Under the pieces are notes generated by a model. That model saw nothing but the letters and a program-made list of their open reading frames with translations. It searched no databases and was not told the DNA's origin. DNA of 46,688 bases from Campylobacteraceae bacterium. GTDB lineage: Bacteria; Campylobacterota; Campylobacteria; Campylobacterales; Sulfurovaceae. Below are positions 15,968 to 24,364 of the stretch, one piece after another. The position numbers and the translations under genes were made by a program. Location of the stretch: assembly GCA_027014605.1 (NCBI GenBank), contig JALWDJ010000022.1, positions 1-46,688 of the forward strand. Direction: 5' to 3'. How positions within the stretch are numbered: position 1 is the first letter of the stretch; every line of letters starts with the position of its first letter.

Positions 15968-16767
15968 TAGCAGTAATTAGTGGAAAAGGTGGAGTAGGAA
16001 AAACTACAGCAGTTGCTAATCTCGGTTTAGGTGTGGCTATGAATGGAAAAAGATGTGCTGTTGTTGATTTTGATATTGGACAGAGAAATTTAGATATGAT
16101 TTTAGGTTTGGAAAATCGTGTTGTATATGATATAGTCCAAGTTATGGATGGTGAAGCATCTCTAAAACAGGCTTTAATTAAGAGTAAAGTAAATGATAAT
16201 CTTCGTTTCTTAGCAGCTTCTCAGAGTAAAGATAAGAGAGTTTTAAACTCTAAAAAGGTTCAAAAATTAATAAAAGAGTTAAAAGAGAATTTTGATTATG
16301 TCATATTGGATTCTCCTGCTGGAATTGAGAGTGGATTTGAACATACAATAGAGTTTGCAGATGCAGCTATTATTGTCGTTAATCCAGAAGTATCATCAAT
16401 TAGAGATGCAGATAGAGCTATTGGGATATTAGATTCTAAGTCTCAAAAGGTTAAAGATGGTGGGGAAGTTGCTAAATATCTTATTATCAATAGAATTGTA
16501 CCAGATATGGTTCAGAGTGGTGAGATGTTAAAGAGTGATGATATTTTAGATATTCTAAATATTAAACTTGTGGGAAAAGTTCCTGAAGATAATGGTGTAA
16601 TTGATGCCTCAAATCAAGGAAAACCTGTAATATTAGATAAACATTCAATTGCAGGTCAAGCTTATAAGAGAATATCAGCTCGTCTATGTGGAAAGAAGAT
16701 TGATATGAAAGATGTTGAGGTCACAGATACTAGTATATTAAAAAAATTAGTGGGAATATTTAGATAA
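15955..16767 (+). CDS. minD: Septum-site ATPase MinD
   Basis: A 270-residue membrane-associated ATPase. It has the deviant Walker A GKGGVGKTT (about 10-18), switch I/II signatures DFDIGQRNLD and VILDSPAGIE, and a C-terminal amphipathic helix (SILKKLVGIFR) that inserts into the membrane in the ATP form. It recruits MinC, and MinE stimulates its ATPase to produce pole-to-pole patterning. The start is TTG 15955, preceded by AAGGAG at 15944-15949. The stop shares one base with the minE ATG. The related flagellar regulator FlhG is excluded by the amphipathic tail and the minC/minE context. Confidence 0.95.
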   Translation: MGIVIAVISGKGGVGKTTAVANLGLGVAMNGKRCAVVDFDIGQRNLDMILGLENRVVYDIVQVMDGEASLKQALIKSKVNDNLRFLAASQSKDKRVLNSKKVQKLIKELKENFDYVILDSPAGIESGFEHTIEFADAAIIVVNPEVSSIRDADRAIGILDSKSQKVKDGGEVAKYLIINRIVPDMVQSGEMLKSDDILDILNIKLVGKVPEDNGVIDASNQGKPVILDKHSIAGQAYKRISARLCGKKIDMKDVEVTDTSILKKLVGIFR

Positions 16768-17003
16768 TGTTTGATTTTTGGAGAAGAAGAAAAAGTGCAT
16801 CTGTAGCAAAAGATAGATTAAGTATTGCTATTATGTCCGATAGAGGGGTAAAAGATATATACCCTTTTATGGATAATCTAAAAAAAGAGATAGTTGAAGT
16901 TGTACGAAAATATGTTGGTGTTAGAGGAATTGAGATAAAAAAAGAGATTGATGGAAATTTTGAAGCAATCTCTATTGATGTTTTTCTAGAAAAAAATAGA
17001 TAG
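16767..17003 (+). CDS. minE: Cell-division topological factor MinE
   Basis: A 78-residue protein. The N-terminal amphipathic segment (MFDFWRRRKSASVAKDRLSIAIMSDR) contains the membrane-targeting and MinD-contact helix of MinE (the consensus A-K-x-R-L motif appears as AKDRLSIAI). The C-terminal half is the dimerisation domain. It stimulates MinD ATP hydrolysis and confines MinCD to the poles. It is translationally coupled to minD (TAATG) and followed by a hairpin that ends the operon. Confidence 0.93.
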   Translation: MFDFWRRRKSASVAKDRLSIAIMSDRGVKDIYPFMDNLKKEIVEVVRKYVGVRGIEIKKEIDGNFEAISIDVFLEKNR

Positions 17004-17010
17004 ATAAATC

Positions 17011-17030
17011 ACCCAAAATTGGGTAATTTT
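17011..17030. terminator. Bidirectional terminator between minE and the porin gene
   Basis: ACCCAA at 17011-17016 and TTGGGT at 17019-17024 form a compact hairpin flanked by A/T on both sides (AATTTT on the plus strand), between two convergent stops. Confidence 0.6.
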
Positions 17031-18213
17031 ACCATTCAACTTCTGCAGTTATCATAAAAGCATCTCTCTTTTGAGTGTCATTTAATTTATCCCCTCCCTC
17101 TTTAAGGTAGTTTAGAATAAATTCCACATTTTTGTTATATTCATAAGATAGACCAGCTATTGCTCTTTTTTTATCTCCAGAGTTATCATCCATATCAAAA
17201 TAGTCATATCTTCCTAATAGACTAAATTTAGACATAAATCTATACTCTCCATTTACAGAGTATCCTGTCCCCTTTTTAGAGGCAATTCCATCAGAGACAT
17301 CAATATATTCACCTGCTACTAAAAATAGAGGTTGATTATATACAGCATGTAGCCCCATCCAGTTTAAATCTTTATTTCCATGTTTATTACTTTTGCTATT
17401 TTGTTGTCCAAAAAATGATATATTTGCATAGGTTAGAGATTTTTTAGATTTCCTTTTACCAGTTCCTAAAATATGCCCTGTTAATCTCCACTCTTTACTT
17501 AACCCTCGACCATCCTCTTTATTATGGTATCCCTCACCATTAAATACTCCTAATTCACTTGAAAAGTAGTCTAATTTCGTTTTAAAATTAATACCTCTAT
17601 CAGCAGAGTTTGTAATATCAGCTCCATATTTAGCCTCTACTAGAGTTTTAGAGATTGAACGATAGAACCAACCATTATGCTCTTCATAATCAATCCAAGG
17701 TCTATGAGCCTGTCCAAACTCTACTCCTGTGTGTGGTAAAATATTATTTAAGAATAGATAAGCATATTTGAGTCTTATATTACTCTCTCCATCTTTTGTA
17801 TCATGAGTATCCATTGTAATTCTTACATAATCTTTTGGATTTTCTTTAAAGTATGCTTTAGCTTGGAAGTAGTTTCTTCTTGTCTCAAATTTATTTGTAC
17901 TATCTCCCTTTTTAGGTGAACTATTAACAAAACCTAAATAGTGTGTTCCATTTAATTTAATAACACCTGCATGAGATTTTATAGTAACTCCATGATGTTT
18001 AGGCTCTTTTTGTATAACTTTACTTTTAACCTCTATAGGTTTTCTATTTTCAAGTTTTGTAAGTTTATCCTTTACACGGCTAAGCTCCTCTTTTAGCATC
18101 TCTATATCTGCACTGTTATTATCACTATTTACATAACTAGATGGTTCTGTAATATCTCCTCCTGCAAATCCTATCGTTCCCATAACCACTGTTGATAGTA
18201 TAATTTTTTTCAT
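17029..18213 (-). CDS. OprO/OprP-family outer-membrane porin
   Basis: A 394-residue outer-membrane channel. It has a signal peptide (MKKIILSTVVMGTIGFAGG), then a periplasmic coiled coil (about 37-58, IEMLKEELSRVKDKLTKLEN), then a beta-barrel with alternating aromatic strands ending in Trp after TAEVE, the usual BAM recognition end. Segments such as FETRRNYFQAKAYFKEN, RLKYAYLFLNNILPHTGVEFGQAH and WFYRSISKTLVEAKYGADITN match phosphate-selective porins O and P. True anion or phosphate selectivity cannot be read with certainty, since the family is broad in Campylobacterota. A good ribosome site (AATAGGAG) precedes ATG 18213. Upstream lie three 11-bp-phased TGTAACT-like repeats with Pho-box geometry, which fits a phosphate-regulated porin. 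Confidence 0.82.
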   Translation of the reverse strand: MKKIILSTVVMGTIGFAGGDITEPSSYVNSDNNSADIEMLKEELSRVKDKLTKLENRKPIEVKSKVIQKEPKHHGVTIKSHAGVIKLNGTHYLGFVNSSPKKGDSTNKFETRRNYFQAKAYFKENPKDYVRITMDTHDTKDGESNIRLKYAYLFLNNILPHTGVEFGQAHRPWIDYEEHNGWFYRSISKTLVEAKYGADITNSADRGINFKTKLDYFSSELGVFNGEGYHNKEDGRGLSKEWRLTGHILGTGKRKSKKSLTYANISFFGQQNSKSNKHGNKDLNWMGLHAVYNQPLFLVAGEYIDVSDGIASKKGTGYSVNGEYRFMSKFSLLGRYDYFDMDDNSGDKKRAIAGLSYEYNKNVEFILNYLKEGGDKLNDTQKRDAFMITAEVEW

Positions 18214-18245
18214 AAAATACTCCTATTATTTTAATAATCAAATTG

Positions 18246-18251
18246 TATAAT
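18246..18251 (+). promoter_or_regulatory. -10-like box for the PhyH-family gene
   Basis: TATAAT in TGTATAAT, about 46 bases upstream of the dioxygenase ATG. It overlaps the porin promoter on the other strand, so the two genes probably compete for or share control by the adjacent 11-bp repeats. Confidence 0.45.
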
Positions 18252-18255
18252 AGTT

Positions 18256-18285
18256 TAGTTACATTTTAGTTACATTTTAGTTATA
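18256..18285 (-). promoter_or_regulatory. Pho-box-like 11-bp direct repeats upstream of the porin
   Basis: On the minus strand the order is TATAACT, AAAA, TGTAACT, AAAA, TGTAACT: 7-bp elements separated by 4-bp A tracts, exactly 11 bp apart (plus-strand unit starts 18256, 18267, 18278). This is the layout bound by OmpR/PhoB-type response regulators. The array sits about 43-72 bases before the porin ATG, just ahead of a TATTATACAAT stretch that could be its -10. Confidence 0.5.
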
Positions 18286-18297
18286 TAAAGGGTGGAT

Positions 18298-19080
18298 ATG
18301 AGATTAAATCAAAATGAACTTAACTTATTTAATCAAAATGGTTTTATAATATTAAAAGATTTTGCAGATAAAAGAGAGTGTAATGCTATCTTAGATATAG
18401 CTAAAATACATATAAAATATCAGATAGAACCAATAGAGAGAGAAGTTGAGTATCATAATCACTCTAAAGAGTATAGAACTAATGTTATTGATTATAATAG
18501 TACTCTAAATCAAGGTACTATTAGAAGATTAAGACAAGTATATAGTAGAGATACTATATTTAAAAATTGGATGGAAAATAGAAAAATTCGTCCTATTTTA
18601 GAACAGATTTTAGATGACCAAGTAGTAATTACCACAGCACATCACAACTCTATTATGACTAAAATGCCAGAAAAGAGTAGTGAGACTAATTGGCATCAAG
18701 ATATAAGATATTGGAGTTTTACAGATAGTAATTTAATAAGCATTTGGCTAGCTTTAGGGGATGAAAATAGTCAAAATGGTGCTTTAGAGTTTATCCCTAA
18801 GAGTCATAAAATGAGTTTTAGTAGCAATCAATTTGATAATAAAGATTATTTCAGAGATGATTATAAACAAAATATGTCACTTATAGAAACAAAAGTGTTA
18901 ACTGCTTTAAATAAGGGAGATATAGTTATTTTTCACTCTCGTCTTCTACATAGAGCAAATAGAAATAGTACAGATGAGCCTAAAATATCATTTGTATATA
19001 CCGTTAAAGGGGCATCAACTAAAGCTATAGATGGGAGTCGTTCTTTAGCATATCCAGAGATTTTACTAGATAGGACTTGA
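18298..19080 (+). CDS. PhyH-family Fe(II)/2-oxoglutarate dioxygenase
   Basis: A 260-residue cytoplasmic oxygenase of the phytanoyl-CoA dioxygenase family, which hydroxylates or otherwise oxidises small molecules with 2-oxoglutarate, O2 and Fe(II). The iron triad is visible: H133 and D135 in NWHQDIRYW and the distal His (about 218) in FHSRLLHRANRN. The 2-oxoglutarate-binding basic residue is probably in DEPKISFVYT. The fold core LNLFNQNGFIILKDF and GALEFIPKSHK are typical. ATG 18298 is preferred over GTG 18292 because AAGG lies 6 bases before it. The natural substrate is unknown. No pathway partners adjoin it; it lies between the porin and trxA, and an oxygenase is notable in an organism otherwise equipped for anaerobic sulfur respiration. 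Confidence 0.82.
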   Translation: MRLNQNELNLFNQNGFIILKDFADKRECNAILDIAKIHIKYQIEPIEREVEYHNHSKEYRTNVIDYNSTLNQGTIRRLRQVYSRDTIFKNWMENRKIRPILEQILDDQVVITTAHHNSIMTKMPEKSSETNWHQDIRYWSFTDSNLISIWLALGDENSQNGALEFIPKSHKMSFSSNQFDNKDYFRDDYKQNMSLIETKVLTALNKGDIVIFHSRLLHRANRNSTDEPKISFVYTVKGASTKAIDGSRSLAYPEILLDRT

Positions 19081-19105
19081 CAAATTAAAAAAGTTAAGTT
19101 ATAAA
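19077..19105 (+). promoter_or_regulatory. Consensus sigma-70 promoter for trxA
   Basis: TTGACA (19077-19082), a 17-bp spacer and TATAAA (19100-19105). The -35 overlaps the stop codon of the preceding gene. A second -10 match (TATAAT, 19156-19161, in ATGTATAAT) lies closer to trxA without a -35, so there may be two start points. Confidence 0.65.
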
Positions 19106-19203
19106 TTCAAGTTCTTAAACCAATAAGAAAAAATAGAGGTTTAAACGAATTAATGTATAATTTTGCATTAAAAAGAAAAATATAAACAAAAAGGATATGT
19201 AAT

Positions 19204-19521
19204 ATGGCAAAATATGTTGAATTAACAAAAAATAATTTTGATGCTACTGTAGCAAATGGTGTAACAATGGTGGATTTTTGGGCGCCTTGGTGTGGACCTT
19301 GTAGAATGATAGCTCCTGTAGTTGAAGAGTTAGCAGAAGATTTTGATGGAAGAGCAACAATAGCAAAAGTAAATACAGATGAAGAGCAGGAGTTGGCTGT
19401 TAAATACGGTATTCGCTCAATACCAGCAATTCTATTCTTTAAAGATGGGCAAGTTGTTGACCAAATGGTAGGTGCTGCTTCTAAAGATGCTTTTGCATCA
19501 AAAATTAATGCTATACTTTAA
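19204..19521 (+). CDS. trxA: Thioredoxin
   Basis: A 105-residue cytoplasmic disulfide reductant with the active site WCGPC (C30, C33) in FWAPWCGPCRMIAP, the cis-Pro loop SIPAILFF and the usual length. It supplies electrons to ribonucleotide reductase, peroxiredoxins and similar partners, and is itself reduced by TrxB encoded next. AAGGA lies upstream of ATG 19204. A consensus promoter precedes it. Confidence 0.97.
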   Translation: MAKYVELTKNNFDATVANGVTMVDFWAPWCGPCRMIAPVVEELAEDFDGRATIAKVNTDEEQELAVKYGIRSIPAILFFKDGQVVDQMVGAASKDAFASKINAIL

Positions 19522-19591
19522 TTTAATCTCTTAATTTTTTATGAGTCATTTTTGGCTCATACTACAATATTACAATATAAGGAATTTTTCA

Positions 19592-20533
19592 ATGTTAGAT
19601 TGTGCAATTATTGGTGGAGGTCCAGCAGGACTTACAGCAGGACTCTATACGACTCGTGGTGGACTTAAAAATGTAGTTATGTTTGAGATGGGAATGCCAG
19701 GAGGACAGATTACTCAGAGTAGTGAGATAGAGAACTATCCTGGATTTTATCAACATGGTAAAACTGGTATGGATTTTATGGAGACATGGCAAGAGCAGTG
19801 TTTTGCTTTTGGTTTAAAACATGAGATGAAAAAGGTAGAAAGAGTATCTAAAGAGAAAGAACACTTTGTAGTAACTTTAGAAGATGGTAACTCTATTGAG
19901 GCTAAAACAGTTATAGTTGGAACTGGTAGTACACCTAAAAGAACAGGAATTAAAGGTGAAGATGAGTTTTGGGGTAGGGGAGTTAGTACTTGTGCTACTT
20001 GTGATGGATTTTTTTATAAAGATAAAGAGGTAGCAGTTTTAGGTGGTGGAGATACTGCACTTGAAGAGGCACATTATCTATCTAATATCTGCTCAAAAGT
20101 TTATCTAATCCATAGAAGAGATAGTTTTAGAGCATCTCCTACAACAGTAGATAGAATAAAAAATATAGATAATATTGAAATTATCACTAATACTATTATT
20201 GAAGAGATAGAGGGTGATATGATGGGTGTAACTGGAGTAAGATTAAAAAATATAAAAACAGATGAAAAGTCAAATCTTAAAGTTCCAGGACTATTTATAT
20301 TTGTAGGACACAATGTAAATAATAGTGTATTAAAAGATGAAGGTGGTAATTTTATATGTGATATGAGTGATTGGGGACAAGTTGTTGTTGACCTTAGCAT
20401 GAGAACCTCTATTAAAGGGTTATATGCTACAGGAGATATGCGAATAGAAGCACCAAAACAGGTAGTATCTGCTGCTGGAGATGGAGCGGTAGCTGCACTT
20501 CAAGTTATCTCATATCTTCAAGAAGAGAGCTAA
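19592..20533 (+). CDS. trxB: Thioredoxin reductase
   Basis: A 313-residue flavoenzyme that reduces thioredoxin with NADPH. It has the FAD site [13 protein letters not shown] at the N-terminus, the redox pair C134/C137 in [10 protein letters not shown], the NADPH site [15 protein letters not shown] and the C-terminal FAD motif [12 protein letters not shown] 19592 is chosen because AAGGAA precedes it; an in-frame ATG at 19541 would add 17 unrelated residues. It is 70 bases after trxA in the same direction, so the pair is co-transcribed or separately boosted. Confidence 0.96.
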   Translation: MLDCAIIGGGPAGLTAGLYTTRGGLKNVVMFEMGMPGGQITQSSEIENYPGFYQHGKTGMDFMETWQEQCFAFGLKHEMKKVERVSKEKEHFVVTLEDGNSIEAKTVIVGTGSTPKRTGIKGEDEFWGRGVSTCATCDGFFYKDKEVAVLGGGDTALEEAHYLSNICSKVYLIHRRDSFRASPTTVDRIKNIDNIEIITNTIIEEIEGDMMGVTGVRLKNIKTDEKSNLKVPGLFIFVGHNVNNSVLKDEGGNFICDMSDWGQVVVDLSMRTSIKGLYATGDMRIEAPKQVVSAAGDGAVAALQVISYLQEES

Positions 20534-20540
20534 ATGAGTA

Positions 20541-20564
20541 AATTATACATTTTTTTGTATAATT
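20541..20564 (+). promoter_or_regulatory. Inverted repeat with -10 box before dapB
   Basis: AATTATAC (20541-20548) and GTATAATT (20557-20564) form an 8-bp palindrome around a T tract just after trxB. The right arm contains TATAAT (20558-20563), 30 bases before dapB. It may be a weak terminator, a promoter for dapB, or an operator; sequence alone does not decide. Confidence 0.4.
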
Positions 20565-20593
20565 ACATATAAACAAATTAGTAGGATTAAAAA

Positions 20594-21361
20594 ATGATAA
20601 AAGTAGGAATTGTAGGTAGTACAGGTAGAATGGGAGAGTATCTCATTAAAAATGTACTAGAAGATGATGCGTTAGAGTTAGCTATATTACATGTATTTGA
20701 TGAGTTAAAAGTATCTGTTCCTAAAAGTGTTATTATTACAAATAGTATGGAAGAGGTATTAAAGGAGAGTGATGTAGTTATAGACTTCTCTGCACCTATT
20801 GCAACTCAGGATTTATGTGAAAATGCACTTAAAAATCCTACTCCATTAGTAATTGCTACTACAGGTTTTAATGAACATCAACAAAATCTTTTACTAGAAG
20901 CCTCTAAAGAGATGCCAATATTGTACTCATCTAACATGTCAGCAGGTATTGCACTACTAAAACAGTTAGTAGAACAGGTATCTGCTACTCTTAGAGATTT
21001 TGATATAGAGATAGTTGAACAGCATCATAGATACAAAGTTGATGCACCAAGTGGAACAGCTCTTACTTTAGGTGAATTTGCAGCTAAAGGTAGGGGACTA
21101 GAGCTAGATAAAGTTCGTATCTCTGGTAGAGATGGACAGATTGGTGCAAGAAGCAAAGATGAGATAGCAGTTATGGCACTAAGAGGTGGTGATATTGTTG
21201 GACGACATACTGTTGGATTTTATGGTGATGGAGAATTTTTAGAGCTTAACCACACAGCAACTAGTAGAGAGACATTCTCTAAGGGTGCAATTAGAGCATC
21301 TAAATGGATTGTAGATAAGGAGAGTGGTTTTTATACAATAAATGACTGCTTAGGTATATAG
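20594..21361 (+). CDS. dapB: 4-Hydroxy-tetrahydrodipicolinate reductase
   Basis: A 255-residue enzyme of lysine and meso-diaminopimelate synthesis, reducing the DapA product with NAD(P)H. It has the Rossmann motif GIVGSTGRMG (6-15), the signature EIVEQHHRYKVDAPSGTAL with the catalytic His and Lys, and AVMALRGGDIVGRHTV and HTATSRETFSKGA near the end. Length and motifs are standard. Its stop lies one base before the purF ATG, so the two are probably co-translated despite serving different pathways. Confidence 0.96.
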   Translation: MIKVGIVGSTGRMGEYLIKNVLEDDALELAILHVFDELKVSVPKSVIITNSMEEVLKESDVVIDFSAPIATQDLCENALKNPTPLVIATTGFNEHQQNLLLEASKEMPILYSSNMSAGIALLKQLVEQVSATLRDFDIEIVEQHHRYKVDAPSGTALTLGEFAAKGRGLELDKVRISGRDGQIGARSKDEIAVMALRGGDIVGRHTVGFYGDGEFLELNHTATSRETFSKGAIRASKWIVDKESGFYTINDCLGI

Positions 21362-21362
21362 A

Positions 21363-22733
21363 ATGTGTGCTATTGTAGGTGTTTATGGTGATGAAGATGC
21401 AGTTAAGATTGCATACTATGCGCTATTTTCAATGCAACATCGTGGTCAAGAGTCAACAGGTATCTCATCTGCTGATGGCAAAAAAATTCGTCTTGTAAAA
21501 GATAGAGGATTAGTAACAGAGGTTTTCAATCAAGATATTCTAAAAAGATTAGAGGGTTGTTGTGCTATTGGACATAATAGGTACTCTACAGCAGGAGATG
21601 ATTCTATATTAGATGCACAACCAGTTTTTGCAAGATATAAATTGGGTGAAATATCTGTAGCACATAATGGAAATTTAGTTAATAAATATGAGGTTAGAAA
21701 TAGACTTATTAATAGAGGTGCTATATTTCAGACAGGAATGGATACTGAAAATATAGTACATCTCATTGCAAAAAGTCAAGAGGATAAACTAGAGGCTCGA
21801 ATTAAAGATATGCTAAAAAAAATTGAAGGTGCTTACTGTTTAGCTATTCAGAGTCGTAGTAAAATGTTTGTAATTAGAGATAGATTTGGGATTAGACCTC
21901 TTAGTTTAGGGAGACTTAAAAATGGTACATGGATAGTTGCTTCTGAGACATGTGCTTTTGATTTAGTTGGTGCTGAATTTATAAGAGATGTAAGACCTGG
22001 AGAGATGATTACCTTTGAGAAAGGAAAAGAGCCATTCTCAGAGCAGATTTTTAAACCAGATTATAGACCTTGTGCATTTGAGTATATCTATTTTGCAAGA
22101 CCTGATTCTATTATTGATGGTAAAAATGTATATGATATGCGTCTTAAAATGGGCAGACAACTAGCAAAAGAGCAACCTGCTGATATTGATTTGGTACTAC
22201 CTGTTCCAGATTCGGGTGTAGCTGCTGCTAGAGGATTTGCTGATGGACTTGGAGTTCCTTTTGAGATGGGAATTGTAAGAAATCACTATGTTGGAAGAAC
22301 TTTTATAGAGCCAACTCAAGAGATAAGAGAACTTAAGGTTAAACTAAAATTATCACCAATTAGAAGAGTTATTGAGGGTAAGAGAGTAGCTATTGTTGAT
22401 GACTCTTTAGTTAGAGGAACAACATCTAAACAGATAGTAAAAATGTTAAAAGATGCAGGAGCTACAGAGGTTCATATGAGAATAGCAGCACCAGAGATTA
22501 AATATCCATGTCGTTATGGGATTGATACTCCTACAAAAGAAGAGCTTATCTCTACAAAATATTCACCAAGTAAAATAGCTAAAAATATGGGTGCTGACTC
22601 ACTAGGATTTTTATCTATAGAAGGATTAAAAAAATCATTAGGAGATGATAGAAGATACTCTTTAGTTAGTTTTGATGGAGATTATTTTGCAGGTGGAAGT
22701 GCCAATACTCCTATTTGTAGTAGTTGTGATTAG
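21363..22733 (+). CDS. purF: Amidophosphoribosyltransferase
   Basis: A 456-residue enzyme catalysing the first committed step of purine synthesis (PRPP plus glutamine to phosphoribosylamine). The nucleophilic Cys directly follows the initiator Met (MCAIVGVYG), so no propeptide needs removal. The glutaminase domain has MQHRGQESTGI and HNRYSTAG. The PRPP site is VAIVDDSLVRGTTSKQIV. C-terminal Cys residues (APEIKYPCRYGID and NTPICSSCD), together with internal ones, suggest the Fe-S-containing Bacillus-type clade, though this is not certain. Confidence 0.96.
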   Translation: MCAIVGVYGDEDAVKIAYYALFSMQHRGQESTGISSADGKKIRLVKDRGLVTEVFNQDILKRLEGCCAIGHNRYSTAGDDSILDAQPVFARYKLGEISVAHNGNLVNKYEVRNRLINRGAIFQTGMDTENIVHLIAKSQEDKLEARIKDMLKKIEGAYCLAIQSRSKMFVIRDRFGIRPLSLGRLKNGTWIVASETCAFDLVGAEFIRDVRPGEMITFEKGKEPFSEQIFKPDYRPCAFEYIYFARPDSIIDGKNVYDMRLKMGRQLAKEQPADIDLVLPVPDSGVAAARGFADGLGVPFEMGIVRNHYVGRTFIEPTQEIRELKVKLKLSPIRRVIEGKRVAIVDDSLVRGTTSKQIVKMLKDAGATEVHMRIAAPEIKYPCRYGIDTPTKEELISTKYSPSKIAKNMGADSLGFLSIEGLKKSLGDDRRYSLVSFDGDYFAGGSANTPICSSCD

Positions 22734-22742
22734 GAAGATAAG

Positions 22743-23882
22743 ATAGATTTTCAAGATTTTTTAAAAAATAAACCTCTTTACTATAAAAAGATAGACCATA
22801 AAAGGGTACATAGAGCATACCGTATATTAAAACCTCATATTAAAAAGAGTTTAGTTATTCATATAGTAGGAACTAATGGAAAGGGTAGTACAGGTAGAAT
22901 TATGGCAACTCTTTTACATCTTCAAGGTATAAGAGTTGGACACTTCTCATCTCCACATATATTAAGATTTAATGAGAGAATATGGATAGATGGAGATGAT
23001 ATTGATAATAAATCACTAAATGTAGCCCATAAGAGACTCTACAGTATCTTAGGTAAAGATATGAGTGAGGCTTTGAGCTATTTTGAATATACTACTCTTT
23101 TAGCACTTGTAGCTATGGAGGAGCTTGATATTATAATATTAGAAGCTGGGCTTGGTGGTGAGTTTGATGCTACAAATGTAGTTAGTAAAGAGTTAAGTAT
23201 AATTACTCCTATTGGATTTGACCATCAAGAGTTTTTAGGTAACTCTATTAAAGAGATAGCTACAACTAAATTAAACTCCATAGAAAAAAAGGCTATTATA
23301 GGTTTTCAACCATATCAAGAGGTATATAGTATTGCAAAAAATATAAATGCAGATATATATTTTTTAGATGGAGAAAATAAGAGAGTTTTATCTTTGACTA
23401 AAAAGCTTAACTGGAGCTATTATTTATATGAAAATGCTTATTTAGCATTAAGTGCATTAGATATTTTAAATTTATCATATAGTATAAAAGATTTAAAATC
23501 TGTTAAACTGTTTGGTAGATTTTATCCTATCTCTTCGAATATCATTATTGATGTAGGGCATAATATTTTAGCCTCTAGGGCTATCTCTAAAGCTCTATAT
23601 GATAAATATGGAGATAGAAGGATAGTTTTAGTGTATAATGCCCTAAAAGATAAAGATTATAGTACTATATTGAGGATATTAAAGAAGCATATAAAGAGGG
23701 TCGAGATTATCCCAATAGATACTAAAAGGGCAGTAGATATTAAGCTTTTAAAAAAAGAGTTAAATAATTTATCTATAGAATTTAATATATTTGAAAATGT
23801 TAATAAAGATGAGATTTATCTTATTTTTGGCTCATTTTTTGTAGTTGAAAGCTTTATAAAAAAATATTTACCTCAAATATAA
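22743..23882 (+). CDS. folC: Folylpolyglutamate synthase / dihydrofolate synthase
   Basis: A 379-residue enzyme adding glutamate to dihydropteroate and folates. It has the ATP loop VGTNGKGSTG, SSPHILRFNERI, the EAGLGGEFDATN motif, TPIGFDHQEFLG, and DVGHN in the C-terminal ligase domain. The only canonical start in frame is ATG 22902, which would delete the N-terminus and the whole P-loop. The conserved reading continues upstream (DFQDFLKNKPLYYKKID) to an AUA codon at 22743, placed 5 bases after AGGAAG, which overlaps the purF stop. No ATG, GTG or TTG lies in frame between the purF stop and 22902. I therefore infer initiation at AUA, or a sequencing or assembly error here. Confidence 0.85.
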   Translation: MDFQDFLKNKPLYYKKIDHKRVHRAYRILKPHIKKSLVIHIVGTNGKGSTGRIMATLLHLQGIRVGHFSSPHILRFNERIWIDGDDIDNKSLNVAHKRLYSILGKDMSEALSYFEYTTLLALVAMEELDIIILEAGLGGEFDATNVVSKELSIITPIGFDHQEFLGNSIKEIATTKLNSIEKKAIIGFQPYQEVYSIAKNINADIYFLDGENKRVLSLTKKLNWSYYLYENAYLALSALDILNLSYSIKDLKSVKLFGRFYPISSNIIIDVGHNILASRAISKALYDKYGDRRIVLVYNALKDKDYSTILRILKKHIKRVEIIPIDTKRAVDIKLLKKELNNLSIEFNIFENVNKDEIYLIFGSFFVVESFIKKYLPQI

Positions 23883-23894
23883 ATAATAATTAGC

Positions 23895-23900
23895 TATAAT
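23895..23900 (+). promoter_or_regulatory. -10-like box for the bactofilin gene
   Basis: TATAAT within AGCTATAATATTC, 37 bases before the bactofilin ATG and just after the folC stop. Ribosome site AAGGAG follows at 23926-23931. Confidence 0.5.
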
Positions 23901-23936
23901 ATTCACTATTAAGTGAGTTTTTAATAAGGAGAATAG

Positions 23937-24353
23937 ATGGCTTTTTTTGGTAAAAAGAAGAAGAAAACAGGACGAGCAAACTCTGCTAGTATTATTACAC
24001 CTGGTACTGCAATTAAAGGTGAAATAAGGTGTGATGGAAATATACTAATAAATGGAGAGCTTGAGGGGAATATTTTATCTCGTAGTGAGGTAGTTGTTGG
24101 TAAAAGTGGAAGAGTTTTTGGGGATATTCAAGCACAAAAATTACTTGTATCGGGTGAATTTCATGGAAATTTCTTAGGTGAAGTTATAGATATTATGCCT
24201 TATGGTAAAGTCTATGGGGATGTGACTGTTAATAATATTGTAATTGAACCAAACGCAGTATTTGAGGGTGAGACAAAAATTGTATCTGGTAGAGTTATGC
24301 AAGAGAATATGACAGATGTACATGTAGTAAAACCTAAAAAACTAGGATATTAG
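23937..24353 (+). CDS. Bactofilin (polymer-forming cytoskeletal protein)
   Basis: A 138-residue protein with a short basic N-terminal tail (FFGKKKKKTGRA) that may bind membrane, followed by the bactofilin beta-helix: IITPGTAIKGEIRCDGNILINGELEGN, VVVGKSGRVFGDI, KLLVSGEFHGNF and MPYGKVYGDVTV. Bactofilins form non-nucleotide filaments. In Helicobacter the homologue CcmA helps set helical cell shape together with peptidoglycan hydrolases. No such hydrolase gene is adjacent here; mfd follows after 11 bases. Confidence 0.9.
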   Translation: MAFFGKKKKKTGRANSASIITPGTAIKGEIRCDGNILINGELEGNILSRSEVVVGKSGRVFGDIQAQKLLVSGEFHGNFLGEVIDIMPYGKVYGDVTVNNIVIEPNAVFEGETKIVSGRVMQENMTDVHVVKPKKLGY

Positions 24354-24364
24354 ATAGTTTATAG

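Noticed and set aside
15955-16767. FlhG/ParA-type ATPase
   Set aside because: The C-terminal amphipathic helix and flanking minC and minE make MinD clear.
22902-23882. folC beginning at the first ATG
   Set aside because: This would remove the ATP-binding P-loop and about 53 conserved residues, so the start must lie upstream.
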